DNA from: Nymphaea colorata
Lineage: Eukaryota; Streptophyta; Magnoliopsida; Nymphaeales; Nymphaeaceae
DNA length: 64,000 bases
NCBI RefSeq assembly: GCF_008831285.2
Contig: NC_045149.1
Span: 4,021,500-4,085,499, forward strand
Direction of reading: 5' to 3'
A program made the translations under genes and the position numbers. Positions within the stretch are counted from its first letter, which is position 1; every line of letters begins with the position of its first letter. The notes beneath the pieces were generated by a model. The model was not told the origin of the DNA. It searched no databases and worked only from the letters and a program-made list of their open reading frames with translations. Below, in pieces: positions 13,196 through 24,479 of the stretch.

Positions 13196-14286
13196 CCCTC
13201 ATCACTCTAGTGATGGCGAGTGCAGAATTGTACTGGGTATTCAATGGTTGTGCAGGTTAGGAGAGGTGAACTGGGATTTCATGGGATGACTGTAGTTTAA
13301 GAAGATTGAGTGAGGGCCATTCAAACTTGAGGCTAAGGTGAAGGCATCAGTCACGAAGGAGTCCACATGCACCATCTTGAGGCAATTGGCAATCTATTTG
13401 CTATTGCTGAAGGGCCATAACCAGACTGATGGAGAGGTTCCAGGGTGGCTTCAGCAGACCAAAATCAATCTCCATCGCCTGTAGAAATTGATATCGGGGT
13501 ACAAAGAGATCTTCACAGTTTATAAGGTATTACCTTGTTCTTGTATGAGTGATCACTGTATTATAATACAACAAAAAAATTGAAGTCGTGAGATTAAAAC
13601 CATATAGGTACAGCCAAACAGAACGATAGGCACCTAGAAGGATTAGTGTAAGAAATGCTCGAACAAGGCATTATACTACTTAGTCATAACCCGTTCGGAT
13701 CGCCAATGTTACTGGTCCAAGAAAAGGATGGAAAGTAGCAGTTTTGAGTGGATTATCATGTGCTAAATACTACAACGGCGATGGACCGATTACCTATTCC
13801 CATCATTAAGGATCTTTTTGGATGAGTTGTATGGTGCCAGCTAATTTCGAAACAAGATTTACATTCGGGGTATCATCAGATCAAGGTAGCTAAAGAAGAT
13901 GTGTTGAAAATTGCCTTCCATACCCACGATGGACACAACAAATTCAAGATTATGCCCTGACCCTCCAATGAGTGATGAACGACATAAATGTTGACCATTA
14001 CTATGTAGGTCTGTTCTTGTATTTTTTTTATTATATTCTTATATACCATAGGAGCGAAGAGGACCACTTCAAACATCTTGCCAAGGTCTTATCGCTGCTG
14101 CACAAAAATCAGTTGAAAGCTTAAGTTGTTGAACGGTCATTTGACACCATTGAAATAGCCTATTTGGGGTACATTATTAGCTATGGGTAGGTTAAAATGG
14201 AGGATGAAAAGATCTCAACTATAAGGAATTAAAGAAACCCATCTAATGTCAGAGTGTTGAGAGCCTTCATAAGGCTTGCTAGATAT
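13196..14286 (+). pseudogene. gypsy pol, 5' part: protease linker and reverse transcriptase
   Basis: The frame begins with VLGIQWLCRLGEVNWDF, typical of the linker after the gypsy protease. RT fingers and palm follow at 13,500-13,900, with SPFGSPMLLVQEKDGKW, then LHSGYHQIKVAKEDV, and later HFKHLAKVLSLLHKN and LGYIISYG. The catalytic YxDD region near 13,990-14,040 is eroded, and stops are present throughout. The segment ends at the copia insertion site at 14,286. Confidence 0.85.
14282..14286. repeat. Target site duplication, left copy
   Basis: GATAT here is repeated at 18,112-18,116 on the other side of the copia insertion. The match extends one base left (AGATAT), so the edge is ambiguous by one base. 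Five bases is the normal copia duplication. Confidence 0.8.
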
Positions 14287-14549
14287 AAACAAAAAGTGAA
14301 AAAAAAGAAGACACCAAACATTACGTGGTTCGGTTTAGAGAGAACCTACATCCACAGAAATGGAAAGAACTTTTTATTCTTCCACAGCCCAGAGCACATG
14401 ATGATTTATTTTCTTTCTTAATATCAAAATTTATAGCAGTTTTCTGACCAAAGGTGTCAATTATGAATTTGCTATCCCCAAATTTGTATAACTCGGGATG
14501 ATGGTTCGCTTTCTTGTTCTTATCACGATCTTTAATGGTTGTGTTTTTA
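14287..14549 (-). repeat. 3' LTR of copia 3
   Basis: It aligns by eye with 17,890-18,111, for example over GATGATTTATTTTCTTTC and the terminal stretch ending in the T-run. It contains ACGTGGTTCGGTT near its left end, a motif common in plant copia LTRs. The 5' terminus (minus sense) follows the polypurine tract at 14,550-14,558. Confidence 0.75.
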
Positions 14550-14558
14550 CTCCCCGTC
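14550..14558 (-). other. Polypurine tract of copia 3
   Basis: On the minus strand the sequence reads GACGGGGAG immediately before the LTR, which is the expected place and composition for a copia plus-strand primer. Confidence 0.7.
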
Positions 14559-15009
14559 AAATTGTGCGGATTACAAAGACCAGTTTGCTCCTTAAGGCAT
14601 GAAATTGAATCCTTATTAAAGGCTTTGTGAAAATGTCTGCAAGTTGATGCTTTGAGGAAACAAAGTTTGTGATGAAAAATCCTTCCGCCACCTTTTCTCT
14701 AGCATAGTGGTAATCCACTTGAATATGCTTCGATCTATTGTGAAAGATAGGATTGATGGTGATGTGTAAAACGCTGATATTATCATAGTGAAGCACCAGT
14801 GGACCGTTTAGATGAACTCGAAGATCACTAAGGACAAAGGAGATCCAAGTTAACTCTATGGCAGTGGATGCCATGGCTCTGTACTCTGCCTCTGTGCTTG
14901 ATCTAGCGATTGTGCTTTGTTTCTTAGCATGCCAAGTAATACAATTATTTCCAAGAAAGGTACAAAAACCTGTAGTAGACCTTCTTGTTTCATGGAAATC
15001 GGCCCAATC

Positions 15010-15111
15010 AACCCTTGATTGTTGGACCAAAAAATAATGTAATGGTCCAAAATCCTTGATGGTGAAGGTACTTGCAAGCTACTTGGTGAGTTGGTCCAAC
15101 AATCAAGGGTT
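15010..15111. repeat. Perfect 21-bp inverted repeat with 60-bp spacer
   Basis: Positions 15,010-15,030 and 15,091-15,111 are exact reverse complements, containing CCCTTGATTGTTGGACC and its complement. It flanks the breakpoint where RT is fused to RNase H in copia 3, which suggests a template-switch origin. Confidence 0.85.
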
Positions 15112-15241
15112 ACTCCTCATGAGAACCATGCCATCTATATAGATGAGAAGCATAATGATGTCATGTCGATGCCTATAGATGAAAAGAGATAGATCAGTTG
15201 TGCTGCAAAAGAAACCATACTGCAAAAGAAATGAGCTTAAA

Positions 15242-15576
15242 CTATGCTCGAGATGCTTGCTGAAGACCATAAAGTGCTTTGCGCAGTCGACATACATGAT
15301 TTAGACAACCCTTATCTTCAAAACCTAGTAGATGTTGCTTGAAAATTGTCTCCTTAAGTTGACAATGAAGAAACACGTTCTTCACATCGAGTTGGAAATG
15401 AGCTAAGCTTATCAAACAACACTCGAGATGCTCGCCAAAGACCATAAAGTGCTTTGTGCAGTCGAAATACATGATTAGGAAAATGCCTACCTTCAAAACC
15501 TGGTAGTTGTTGCATGAAAACTGTCACCTCAAGTTGACAATAAAGAAATGCATTCTTCAGATCAAGTTGGTGAATG
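15242..15576 (-). repeat. Diverged direct duplication inside copia 3 RT
   Basis: About 160 bp at 15,242-15,402 is repeated at about 15,420-15,576 in the same orientation, offset by roughly 175 bp. Both copies contain the LHKALYGL-type stretch and the DVKNAFLH-type stretch. Only about four in five bases match, so the duplication is old or came from recombination between related elements. Confidence 0.75.
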
Positions 15577-17613
15577 CTCCATTGCCTAACAGTAGCAATA
15601 GAAAGAATAATTTTCTACCAGGCTTCACAGTAGGAGAAAAAGTCTCGACAAAATCTACTCCCACAAGTTGAGAGAATCTACATGCAACCAAGTGAGCTTT
15701 TAGCCGCTCAAGAGTTCCATCAGCTTGCAGTTTTGCCTTGTACACCAATTTTTATCCAACAACATTCATGTGCGGTACTAGATCCCATGTGTGGTTTTCA
15801 TAGGGCATGTATTTTTTCTTGCATAGCAGACTTCCAGTCTGGGTGATTCAACACCTCTTAGTGTTGTACAGCTCCTTAGGTATAGAAGCATATGTTGTAA
15901 CATCATGACGATCACCATATTTAGGATTAGGTTTTCATATCCCAGTTATTCTATGAGTATTGACGGTGCACTGTAATGGAGTTACAGGTTGAGGCAAAGA
16001 GATAACAGGCTGTGGCAAAATGAAAGGCCTTGCATCATCATTTTCCTCAACTACTAGTGGCAATGGATCTGATGTTTGATGAATAAGTTCAATCTATGGA
16101 ACCTTTCAGATTCTAAAATTGTTCCTATGTTAACGAGGAAAAGGTGAGTTTACTAATGCCTAGAAGAGTCTAAAACTGGAGTATCCACTGGTCGGCTGGC
16201 ATGTAAATCACCTTTAATCTTGTCATCAACAAGTGAAGTGAATTCTCCTTAAGCTATCCTTGTCGAAGAAGACTGGTGGGTTCTTTAAAGAGAATTTTTT
16301 TTTCGTCAAACACAACATGCTATGACATATATATTCTACACATTGGAGGATGAAGACATCTATAACCCTTGAACTGTGTGCTATATCCAAGAAAAATGCA
16401 CGGTAATGAAGTTGGATCAAATTTTGATTCTTGATATCCATGTAGATAAGGAAAACATCAACAACCAAAAGATTTTAGTGAAGAATAGTTTGGATGCTCT
16501 CCAAAAACCCAAAAATAAGGAGATCTATATTTAAAGTGGATCATGGTAGTCTATTGATTAAGTAGACGACAATAGAAAAAGCTTCTATCCAAAAATGTTT
16601 TGGTGTATTGAAATGGAACATCATCATCAGTCCAAATTTTGTCACATGTCTATGCTTTTTCAGCCGTGCCATTCTGCTTGGGCATTTTGGGGCACGACAT
16701 TTATCTTTTTATTCCCATTTGATCTAGGTAATGAATGAATTTCTCACTACTATACTCTCCACCACCATCGGAATGGAATATTTTTAACTTTTTATCAAAT
16801 TATCATTCAACATATCTATGAAAGTGAATGAAAACTTCAAAGAACTTAGACTTCTCCTTCAATGAATAGGACCAAGTGAATTTTGTGTACTCATAAAAAA
16901 ATGATATAATTGAAATTTTTTCTTTTGACAAGACGGGAACAGGACCCCAAAGATTAAAATGAACTTTCATTATAGGTTCACAATATGACTCTCCATCAAA
17001 AAATAAAAACTTACTGGATTTACCCATTTGATAACTGGAACAAATGGGGTTCTTCCTTTTCATGGATTCAACTGAAATTAGATTGTTTTTATTCAATAAT
17101 TAGACTGTGTCAAAATAAGGATGCCCCAACCGTTCATGCCATCAACCAAAATCTGCACACCTAAATCTGGTTGAAAACAAAACAGAGTGAGAACCTCCAA
17201 GACCATAAAGACCACCTCGCCTATTCCAATCGCCACTATTTACCATGTCACTTTGTCCTTAATCAAGTAAGTAATGGATGAGAACTCAACAATATAAGGC
17301 AAATAAAAAATAAGCTGACTTACTAACAACAAATCTTTTTTTATTTTAGGCACACATAACACATCTTTCAAAGGTATGTCTGTCAATTGAGTTTGGACCA
17401 TGGCATCACCAATTTGAGAAGCAAATGGTTTTTCTCCATTGCCAACAACATATCATCAGTACCAAAATTTGGGTGACAATTAGATAACTTACCACCATCA
17501 AAAGTCGTGGGCAGTGGCTCCTGTGGCTTCTGTATCAACAAACCATTCATTATCTTGATTATCAGCTATTTTAACTGAAGCAAGAGCTTGCAAAATATCA
17601 TTTGGCTGAAAAT

Positions 17614-17727
17614 AATGGTTGAAGCGATTGTAACATTTTAAAGTAGAGTAATTTTTCTTATTACAAATTTAATGGTTGAAGCGATTGTAACATTTTAAAG
17701 TAGAGTAATTTTTCTTATTACAAATTT
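17614..17727 (-). repeat. Exact 57-bp tandem duplication in the copia 3 gag knuckle
   Basis: The copies at 17,614-17,670 and 17,671-17,727 are identical. Fifty-seven bases is 19 codons, so the frame is kept, and the second half of the zinc knuckle is duplicated. A stop arises at the junction. Confidence 0.9.
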
Positions 17728-17889
17728 GACACACAACCTTTGCCTTTCCTTTAGTGTCAAAAGGCTAATTTTGATCGTTATCCATGTCCTCTAGAATTGA
17801 AACACTGGTACCCTCCTTGCCGCTTATTCTGATGCTGTTTTTTATTGTGTGCAACATAACTCATTTGAGGAGAAGATTCAAAGTTGTCA

Positions 17890-18111
17890 TTCTATGTTTC
17901 ATAGCTTTGGAGTGGTGATGATTTATTTTCTTTCCTAACATAAGAATTTATAGTAGTTTTTTTATTAGAGGTATCAATTCTGAATTTTTTGGGTTTTGTA
18001 ACATTTTCATTCTTTATCTCATTGTAATCTTCCATTTCCATGTTTATCGCCTTATCCCGATGACAGTTTTCCTTCTTGATCTTATCACAATCTTTAACAA
18101 CTATGTTTTTA
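17890..18111 (-). repeat. Partial 5' LTR of copia 3
   Basis: It matches the left LTR over its last 220 bp and ends at the GATAT target duplication. The inner part is missing and the sequence runs directly into gag. Confidence 0.65.
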
Positions 18112-18116
18112 GATAT
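18112..18116. repeat. Target site duplication, right copy
   Basis: GATAT matches 14,282-14,286. The gypsy reading frame resumes across it with RYYPKFVRGYG. Confidence 0.8.
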
Positions 18117-19990
18117 TATCCCAAGTTTGTAAGGGGGTATGGGTTAGTGGCAACACCTTTGACAACCCTTACCAAGAAGGGGCAATTCTCTTGGAACCCA
18201 CAAGCTAGAGATGCCTTCACAGCACTAAAGCAAGCTGTAAAAATAGCACCTGTGCTGAGAATACCAGATTTCCAAGCCCCATTCATGGTAGAGTCTAGTA
18301 CTTTGGACCTTGGTGTAAGCGTAGTGCTGAGCCAGAATTAGCAACCCTATAGCCTTTTAGAGCAAGGCCATAGAGATTACATTCAGTGCCAAATCGGCTT
18401 ATGAATGAGAATTCATAGCCATAGTACTGGCAGTCACTTAGTGGAAACACTACTTGATGGTTTGACGGTTTACGGTTCTCACGGATCATAGCAGTTTGAA
18501 GTTCTGCTTATTGCAGCAGAGCTTGACATCCACACTCCAAAACAGGTGCTAAAACTATTGGGATTCAACTTTGAAATTCAGTACGAGAAGGGAAAAGAGA
18601 ATCCAATAGCTGATGGGTTCCAGGGCAGTCCCCATTCCATCGCCTATCCTCATGGTGTCGTCCATCATCCAAGTGGAGCAACAGGATCAGATTTGACAGT
18701 TTCACCAGGAAGCAGCATCAGTGTTGGATATTGAAGAACAATTGAATTCTAACTCTACAAAATGCTATGGCTATCAATGGACAAGGTTTCATTAGGAAAG
18801 AATCTTCATTCCTCCCAAAACAGAGCTGCCAAAAATGCTTTTGATGCACTACCATGGATCCAAGATGTTGAGTCATGTTGGAGTAGAAGGCACTTATCAG
18901 AGAAGGCGCAACACATTTTTCTGGCCAGATGTGAAGCACACTGTTAAAGACTTTATATAGAATTGAGATATTTGTCAGCGCAACAAGTATGACACTCTTG
19001 GACCAACAGGGCTCCTACAATCCTTTGCCCATCTTAGAGAAAATTTGGGAAGACATCTCGATGGATTTCATTCAAGGCCCGCCCTCATCCCATGGCAAAT
19101 TTGTTATCCTCACGGTGGTCGACTGGCTTATGAAGTATGCACATTTCATTGCATTAGCTTATCCATGCATAGAAAAATCAATTGCTAATACACTCTAAGA
19201 TAGGGTGGGGAGGCTTCACGGAATGCCCAGATCCATGACCAGAAATAGAGATTCTGTGTTTGTGAGTGTCTTTTGGAAAGATACTTCCAATTTCATGGCA
19301 CAAGGCTGCATATGAGTATAGCTTACCACCTGCGAAGACATGCAAATATAAGTTGTAAATCAAACCTCAAAACCTACCCAAAATGCTTCGTTGGACAGTG
19401 ACCAAAGGTATAGTTTGATTACATGTTATGGGCTGAACTCAATTAACCTCTCGATGGCATTCTTCTACAGGTATAATGCCCTTTGAGGTTGCATATGGGA
19501 GGCTTGCACTGGACATCAGGCATTACTAACCTGAGACTGCCAAGGAGAGGTTAATATATATCCAACTTTGTTGCTACGACATCATGCTGAATGATCTCAA
19601 ACAACATCTAGCACATGCTCAAAATAGGATGGTTATTCAATATAACTGCAAGCACTGTGGTCTACATCACGAGGTGGGGTCATGGGTATACTTGCACAAA
19701 CCAGCTAGAGGGGTGGGATTTGTACCTTCAAATGGACACACTAAACTCCTATCTGGCTTCGTTGGACCTTACAAGGTGAACTACACATGCCTAAAGGAAG
19801 AGCCATACACCCTGATTTCCATGTGTCAAAGTTAAAGCATTGTCCATAAGAGATAGCCCCTGCTGAAGCAGCCAAGGCTCCAACATTGAAGAAAACAACA
19901 TGGGAAGGGGAAACACATCAACAAAGTTGGCTCCTATAGATGTTGGAGAAGAGAGCGGAGTTTCTGAAATTCTACCTGCCTCGCATAGGG
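18112..19990 (+). pseudogene. gypsy pol, 3' part: RNase H, integrase, C-terminus
   Basis: The RT-RNase H hinge region reads PLTTLTKKGQFSWNP and AFTALKQAV. RNase H follows to about 18,630, ending FEIQYEKGKENPIADG. The integrase zinc-binding region lies at about 18,840-18,980, with the pair Cys-Asp-Ile-Cys still visible, and the core at 19,000-19,320 reads EDISMDFIQGPPSS. The C-terminal region at 19,670-19,830 contains LLSGFVGPYKV. Stops and shifts are frequent. No 3' LTR is recognised. The remnant fades at about 19,990, next to the LINE piece. Confidence 0.85.
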
Positions 19991-20039
19991 GTTTGTGGGA
20001 AGATAAATTCCTGCCACATAGAAAGTCTCGCCGGAGCCT

Positions 20040-20335
20040 CTCCTAGATCATCATAAGAAAATCTAGGATCTATCACCACAACTTGAGATTTTAGCCTTGG
20101 TGGATCCTACACATAGAGAATAGGGGCATCTCCAAAGGAATGGTGTATATTGGAAACCATACCATAATTCTTCATACTAAGCTGTCATTGTTGGACCTTG
20201 GTTTCAAATAGCATTGTGTCAATTAAGCGAAACCACCTAGGGGAGAAGACTTGGAGAAAGGATGAGAGTTCTAGGTTAGCTTCCCATCTAACCAAGCCTG
20301 TTACATTCCAACACATGAAATTCATGTATGGCAAT
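20040..20335 (-). pseudogene. LINE ORF2 start: endonuclease fragment
   Basis: An ATG at 20,335 opens MNFMCWNVTGL, the hallmark start of the apurinic-type endonuclease of plant L1 elements (MKxxxWNxRGL). LFETKV follows, containing the Glu-Thr of the metal-binding site. Two stops occur within 60 codons, and the frame is lost by about 20,040, before reverse transcriptase. Confidence 0.7.
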
Positions 20336-20884
20336 CTGATATGGGCGTCTCAACCTCCTTGGACTCCCCCATGAGGCCATCTATGGGCTGATCCTAGGGG
20401 TTGGAAACAAAATCTGACAAGGAGGAGACATAGTAGGTCCTTTCACGTTTTCTGCTCACTCCTAGATCTTCATGTGGGAGTAGTTGGAAGTTTGACATGT
20501 CTTTTAGAATTTTCTAACGTCTTCCCCCTCTGCTTCCCTTTCCCTTTCTCTTATGTTTTGCCCCCTGACTTAATCTGAATTCCCATGTCTGGGTTCCTTC
20601 CGAGATGCCTCACTGACTGGAAGAAATGACAACTCCAACTTGCCCTAGGTCACTTGATGCTAAAAAGGAAAAACATGGGGGAACGTCACATGGGAACTCC
20701 TACCCATCTAAAACATTGAGACAAACGTGTGGGGAAAGGCTTATTAGATGTGGAACTGATGTTCTAACCCTTTCCTAGATTAGGTGATTTGCGCTTGCCC
20801 CCTTTTCCTTTAGGGTCACAAAAAGGGGCATGACCTGCCTGCTTTGATTTCTGATACAGATGCTCTGACCCCTCCTTGATTTTC

Positions 20885-22222
20885 TCATGAGGGGCTTGAT
20901 CCTCCATAGGTTCCGCTAAACACTTCAAACCTGTTGGCCGCAGCTAGATGCTCTAGTTGAGATACGCTTGAAGCCCCATTTCCCTTGCTGAGAGAAATTC
21001 TAGTGATGGTGTGACTTGCCTCAAGTGTTCTAGAGCCATCTTTCAATTTTGGATTGTGAGTTTTAAGGCAGGTCTTTGGGGGGTGAGAGTTCACACCACA
21101 CATTTGACAGAACTGGAGGTGACCTTCATAAACCGTTGCTTGCGCAGGGATGTGCCCACCTCCCAGGTCATTCTCCACCTCTAGAGGGAGGTCAAATTAG
21201 ATGGGAAGATCCAAGAGGATGCAAGCAAAATTAGTGCCAAACATTTGAACCGTGGGAGTGTCCACCACCAGGAAGTCACCTTGCAGTCCCGTTGCCACTA
21301 CTTTGAAGATTCAACGGTTCCAAAAATAAGGTGCTAGATCTGGGAGCCTCATCCATAAAAAGGCAATGATATTCTGGTTGATCTCAAGTGGTTGGCCAGG
21401 GCTCTATCTGGCTGCCACTAGAACCCTACCATCCATTTCCAAGCACGTTTTTCTATACTAGTTTAAGTTCTTCACTTGCCACTTGAATAAAAAATCCCCT
21501 TTATTGAGAAGGGAGAGTTGAGGAGATATTCTCCCCATTCATTGTGTAAGCAGACCCGAAATGAGCTTAGAGATGTTCCCACTGACTTTTGAGGATGCAC
21601 CGATGAAACAACAGATTGCTAACCATTGAAAGAGTTTTGTCATGCTTTGGAGATCTTCCTCGGTCACCACTATTCTTGGGCACCCCTTGCCGAGAATCAC
21701 TTTTAAGGGAGGTAGATCCTCTTCAAGATCAATAACTCTGCCTACCACATGGTCCACCCAAGATCAAGGCTGGGGGATGGCCCCTTTTACTCACACTGCC
21801 AAACTGCTTCGAAACACCAGTTTCCTCCCCCAGGCAAGTGCTTCCCTCTTCAGAACAAACATTCACTATGGGATATTTCCCATTCCAATCTATAGACACC
21901 GCTTGACCACCAGTCATCTGCCCCTCAGCTTCCCCATTCACAGAGGAGAACCCAAGAGGAGGCACAAAATTGTCCTTACATTTTAACCGGTAAAGGGGAA
22001 GAAAGAGAGGTCTTACTTCTGATGCAACTAGTTTCCACACCCGGTAGAGACTCTTCTTCCATTGGTGCTATGCCGATCAACACAAGCACCACCACCTGCC
22101 CCATCACTGGAAACCCTCCACCGAAGGAAGTCCCCCACGGAGACTTCTGTGCTTCCATGATCACTTGCCTTTGCTGCACTCTCTCTTCCACGATCAATCA
22201 CTAAAAAAAATGACTTTTTCAT
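20885..22222 (-). pseudogene. LINE ORF1-like (DUF4283 plus CCHC knuckle)
   Basis: The order matches plant LINE ORF1 proteins. A variable N-terminus (to about 21,760) is followed by the DUF4283-type region (about 21,750-21,180) with RIVVTEEDL, LEMDGRVLVAAR and IIAFLWMRLPDLAPYFW. A perfect CCHC knuckle follows, CQMCGVNSHPPKTC (C-X2-C-X4-H-X4-C), at about 21,050-21,095. The family binds LINE RNA. Stops and shifts break it, for example between the DUF4283 region and the knuckle. No tail domain is recognised after the knuckle. Confidence 0.75.
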
Positions 22223-22959
22223 TTTTGAGTTTAGTACTTTATATATATTTGAAATTGTTTGAAAGACATAGAAGGCTGATCTCTCTAGTTGATGGATAGG
22301 AATAAAGAACCTTATTTTGTGTGATAGTACAAATTGAACTTAATCTTTTTCATTTTGTCCTATCCACAACATTATATAGTTATTCTACTTTCATCTTATC
22401 GACTAGCTTTATGTGAAGACTCAACATTTGCACAAGTCCGAAAGACTATTTGATTTGAAGTTTCCACCCATTTGATTTGAGTTATCCTTTGATTTCATTA
22501 GATTACCAAAGCACGCAGTTGTCTGCGTTTTCTGGCCACCCATTGGCTTCAAATTCTCCCGCTAGTGAAAACCGATGCTCTGACTTCCACCTCTGGTTCA
22601 TGAGGTGTCGTCAGAGTTCTTTGCTTACCCTTGATCACTACCTACCATTGTCCTAGGTCGGAGCAGGCTCAGACGAGAGGAGCAGTGACGACTCTTCAAT
22701 ACTGCCAGCCCTAATTGCACGACGCCTGCATCCATCCATCTGGTGAATGGCAGTTCTCAATGCATGCTCTGTGTCTCTGGGGTCTCACTAAGGACCCAAC
22801 TACCCAGTTTCACTCAGTCTGAGCATCACGAACAAACTGGTAAAGTGCCTCAGCCCATCTCAGATTGATTTCTTTTCTATTGCGCTGGTTTTGCAATTCC
22901 TGTCTCTTCGTGTTTTCCTACGACTACACAACTTCATCCCCTCGTACCGATGGCTGAGA
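22223..22959. other. Unassigned flank of the LTR element
   Basis: No gene is recognised. From 22,510 GC content rises (CTGCGTTTTCTGGCCACCC and onward) compared with the AT-rich DNA around it. The stretch continues beyond the LTR insertion at 30,531. An unidentified decayed gene or repeat may have been the insertion target, but no domain supports this. Confidence 0.4.
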
Positions 22960-23364
22960 TGTTGGAACTTTCAGGTTCTGCCCATGATCTCTACTCAAAG
23001 CATTAGCTCGCAACTTAAACCACAGAACAACCCACAACAGCAAAACAAGAGAGAAAAGGAGAAAGCAAGAGATTAAGTTGAAAAACAATGGTAAGTGTAG
23101 CTTCTATGGGTTTGCATCAAGGAGCCTTTTATTGGATTTTGTAGTCATCAAAGATCACTCTTCATACAAAGTGAACACTTGACTTATAAAATAGGCTTCC
23201 TTGGATTCCCCCTATTGCCAGCTGAGCAGTTATAAAAGCAAGTTACAACCTTTTCAGTTTTACATAACTACTGTAAAATGATTGTACCTAATTGCCATAA
23301 CGCATGAGCGGGCTCACTCATACCTTATAAAATTGTAGGTTAAGCACATGGCTACAACCCAACA
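22960..23364 (-). repeat. 3' LTR of the LARD-like element
   Basis: It is about 405 bp and matches 30,114-30,530 throughout, including the shared stretch CATAACGCATGAGCGGGC near the right end. By eye roughly four in five positions agree, with small indels, indicating an old insertion. Confidence 0.85.
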
Positions 23365-23373
23365 CTCCCACTT
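23365..23373 (-). other. Polypurine tract of the LARD-like element
   Basis: The minus strand reads AAGTGGGAG immediately before the LTR start TGTTGG. It is short, but the position and orientation are as expected. Confidence 0.7.
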
Positions 23374-24479
23374 GGCCATGAAACTGTAAGTTTGATCCCA
23401 CTATCATGGACTTCTTTTCAACAATGAAGAGGTTTCCATTATATTAGCTTCCCAACTTAATTTAATCATTTATTTGAGGTTAGTTGCGAGGTTTTCCATG
23501 CACAAGTATTTCCATCGTAACACGCTCTAAAAATACTTAGTCCCACGTGGACCATATGTTTTACAAATAAATTGTTAAGAAATCATTTTGAAATGTACAT
23601 GAATATTCTCTTTTTATTCAACAATGAAATCAACCTGGACACTCTTCAACCACTTTGCAAATAGACAAACCAGGATATTCTTAATATCAAAACATGACCA
23701 ATTATAAAGCTTGCATCAAATCTTGCACATGACATAACATATATTAGATTTCTAACAAACTGAGCAAAGGGTACATTTTTCCTTTATTGTTTTTTCACAA
23801 AAAACAATTACTTAACTCCTTTAACAATAGGAGTTCCAACTAATTTCAAAATATTCATTCGTGCAATACATAATCATATGTTAATGATATTCAAACAGGC
23901 TTTCACTTTTCAATTGTTCACATAGTCATCTACTTGATTGGCAATATGCCTAATCTTCATTATGACTATCTAAAAAAAATAACAATTATATCAGGGACTA
24001 TCGTACAAGGATTTTTTCATCTTGTACATTCTTTATCAATATAGCCTTTCATAGAAAGTATTTTATTTAACTCACCATTTATAAAGGGATTTCCATGAAC
24101 AAATATCTTGGTCATACATATGAAAAATCACTTACTTACATGTTAGATTTTTTATTTATTTCATCAAGGTCAATACATAGTTTCACAAACAAATGCATGC
24201 AACAACAATTCAAATATAGTCATGGTGCTTTAGATCTTTGTGACAGTTATCAATGTTTGAAGAATAGAGGAATTGGACTCAGTTGGTTATTTCCCTAACT
24301 AATCCATAAATCGATCCACAAGATGATCATTGAATTCAATAATAAACTTTAGTTGTTTCATTGCTCAATTGGTTATTTCCCCCACCAACTGTGTACTCTT
24401 GCACTTTATCTTCAAATTGCCATAAGTTAGCATCACTCTTCCAGTTGTCCTCACTCTCCAGCAGGCCCTTTCATCTTAC
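23374..24479. other. Interior of the LTR element, non-coding
   Basis: AT-rich sequence with no recognisable domain in any frame. The 67-codon open stretch at 24,095-24,298 has no similarity to a known family. Confidence 0.5.

Larger units (their letters stand above)
14560..17890 (-). pseudogene. copia 3 gag-pol pseudogene
   Basis: Domains run from high to low coordinates. The gag zinc knuckle is at about 17,680-17,740, with His replaced by Tyr (CQICNKKNYSTLKC). A protease-like WFVDTEATGA lies near 17,530. Integrase spans 16,226-17,096, with YQMGKSSK, HFNLWGPVPVLS and DPxxx-type LGY remnants. Reverse transcriptase lies at 15,103-15,748, with LERLKAHLVACRFSQ, FQLDVKNVFLHC and a catalytic box YIDG at 15,130-15,141 where YVDD is expected. 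RNase H is a 157-codon open stretch (14,557-15,030) with RRSTTGFCTFLG, ARSSTEAEYRAMA and HQLADIFTKPL. The C-terminal part of RT is deleted, joining the GPLHYF region to RNase H. Confidence 0.88.
14287..18111 (-). mobile_element. Ty1/copia retrotransposon 3, nested in gypsy pol
   Basis: This is a 3.8-kb minus-strand element between duplicated GATAT. The left LTR (14,287-14,549) is its 3' LTR, with a polypurine tract just inside. The right LTR is only partly present (about 17,890-18,111) and is joined directly to the gag zinc-knuckle region. The end of that LTR, the primer-binding site and the gag start are therefore deleted. The LTR termini no longer show TG (TA instead). Because it interrupts a gypsy reading frame that is itself decayed, it is the younger insertion. 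Confidence 0.85.
13196..19990 (+). mobile_element. Ty3/gypsy retrotransposon remnant, split by a copia insertion
   Basis: The protease-RT linker and reverse transcriptase run at 13,196-14,286. RT resumes at 18,112 with the next expected residues and continues through RNase H, integrase and the C-terminal region to about 19,990. The two halves join in frame at the conserved site after reverse transcriptase, where the family typically reads F-x-G-L-x-x-Y-Y-R-x-F. The 3.8-kb intervening DNA is a copia element on the other strand. No LTRs were recognised for this gypsy element. Confidence 0.85.
20040..22222 (-). mobile_element. LINE (L1-like) piece: ORF1 plus start of ORF2
   Basis: ORF1 (22,222-20,885) and the first 290 bp of ORF2 (20,335-20,040) are in the usual order on minus. 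LINE copies are usually truncated at the 5' end. This one keeps the 5' part and lacks the reverse transcriptase, so it was cut at the 3' side, where the gypsy remnant now begins. No poly-A tail or target duplication was found. Confidence 0.75.
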
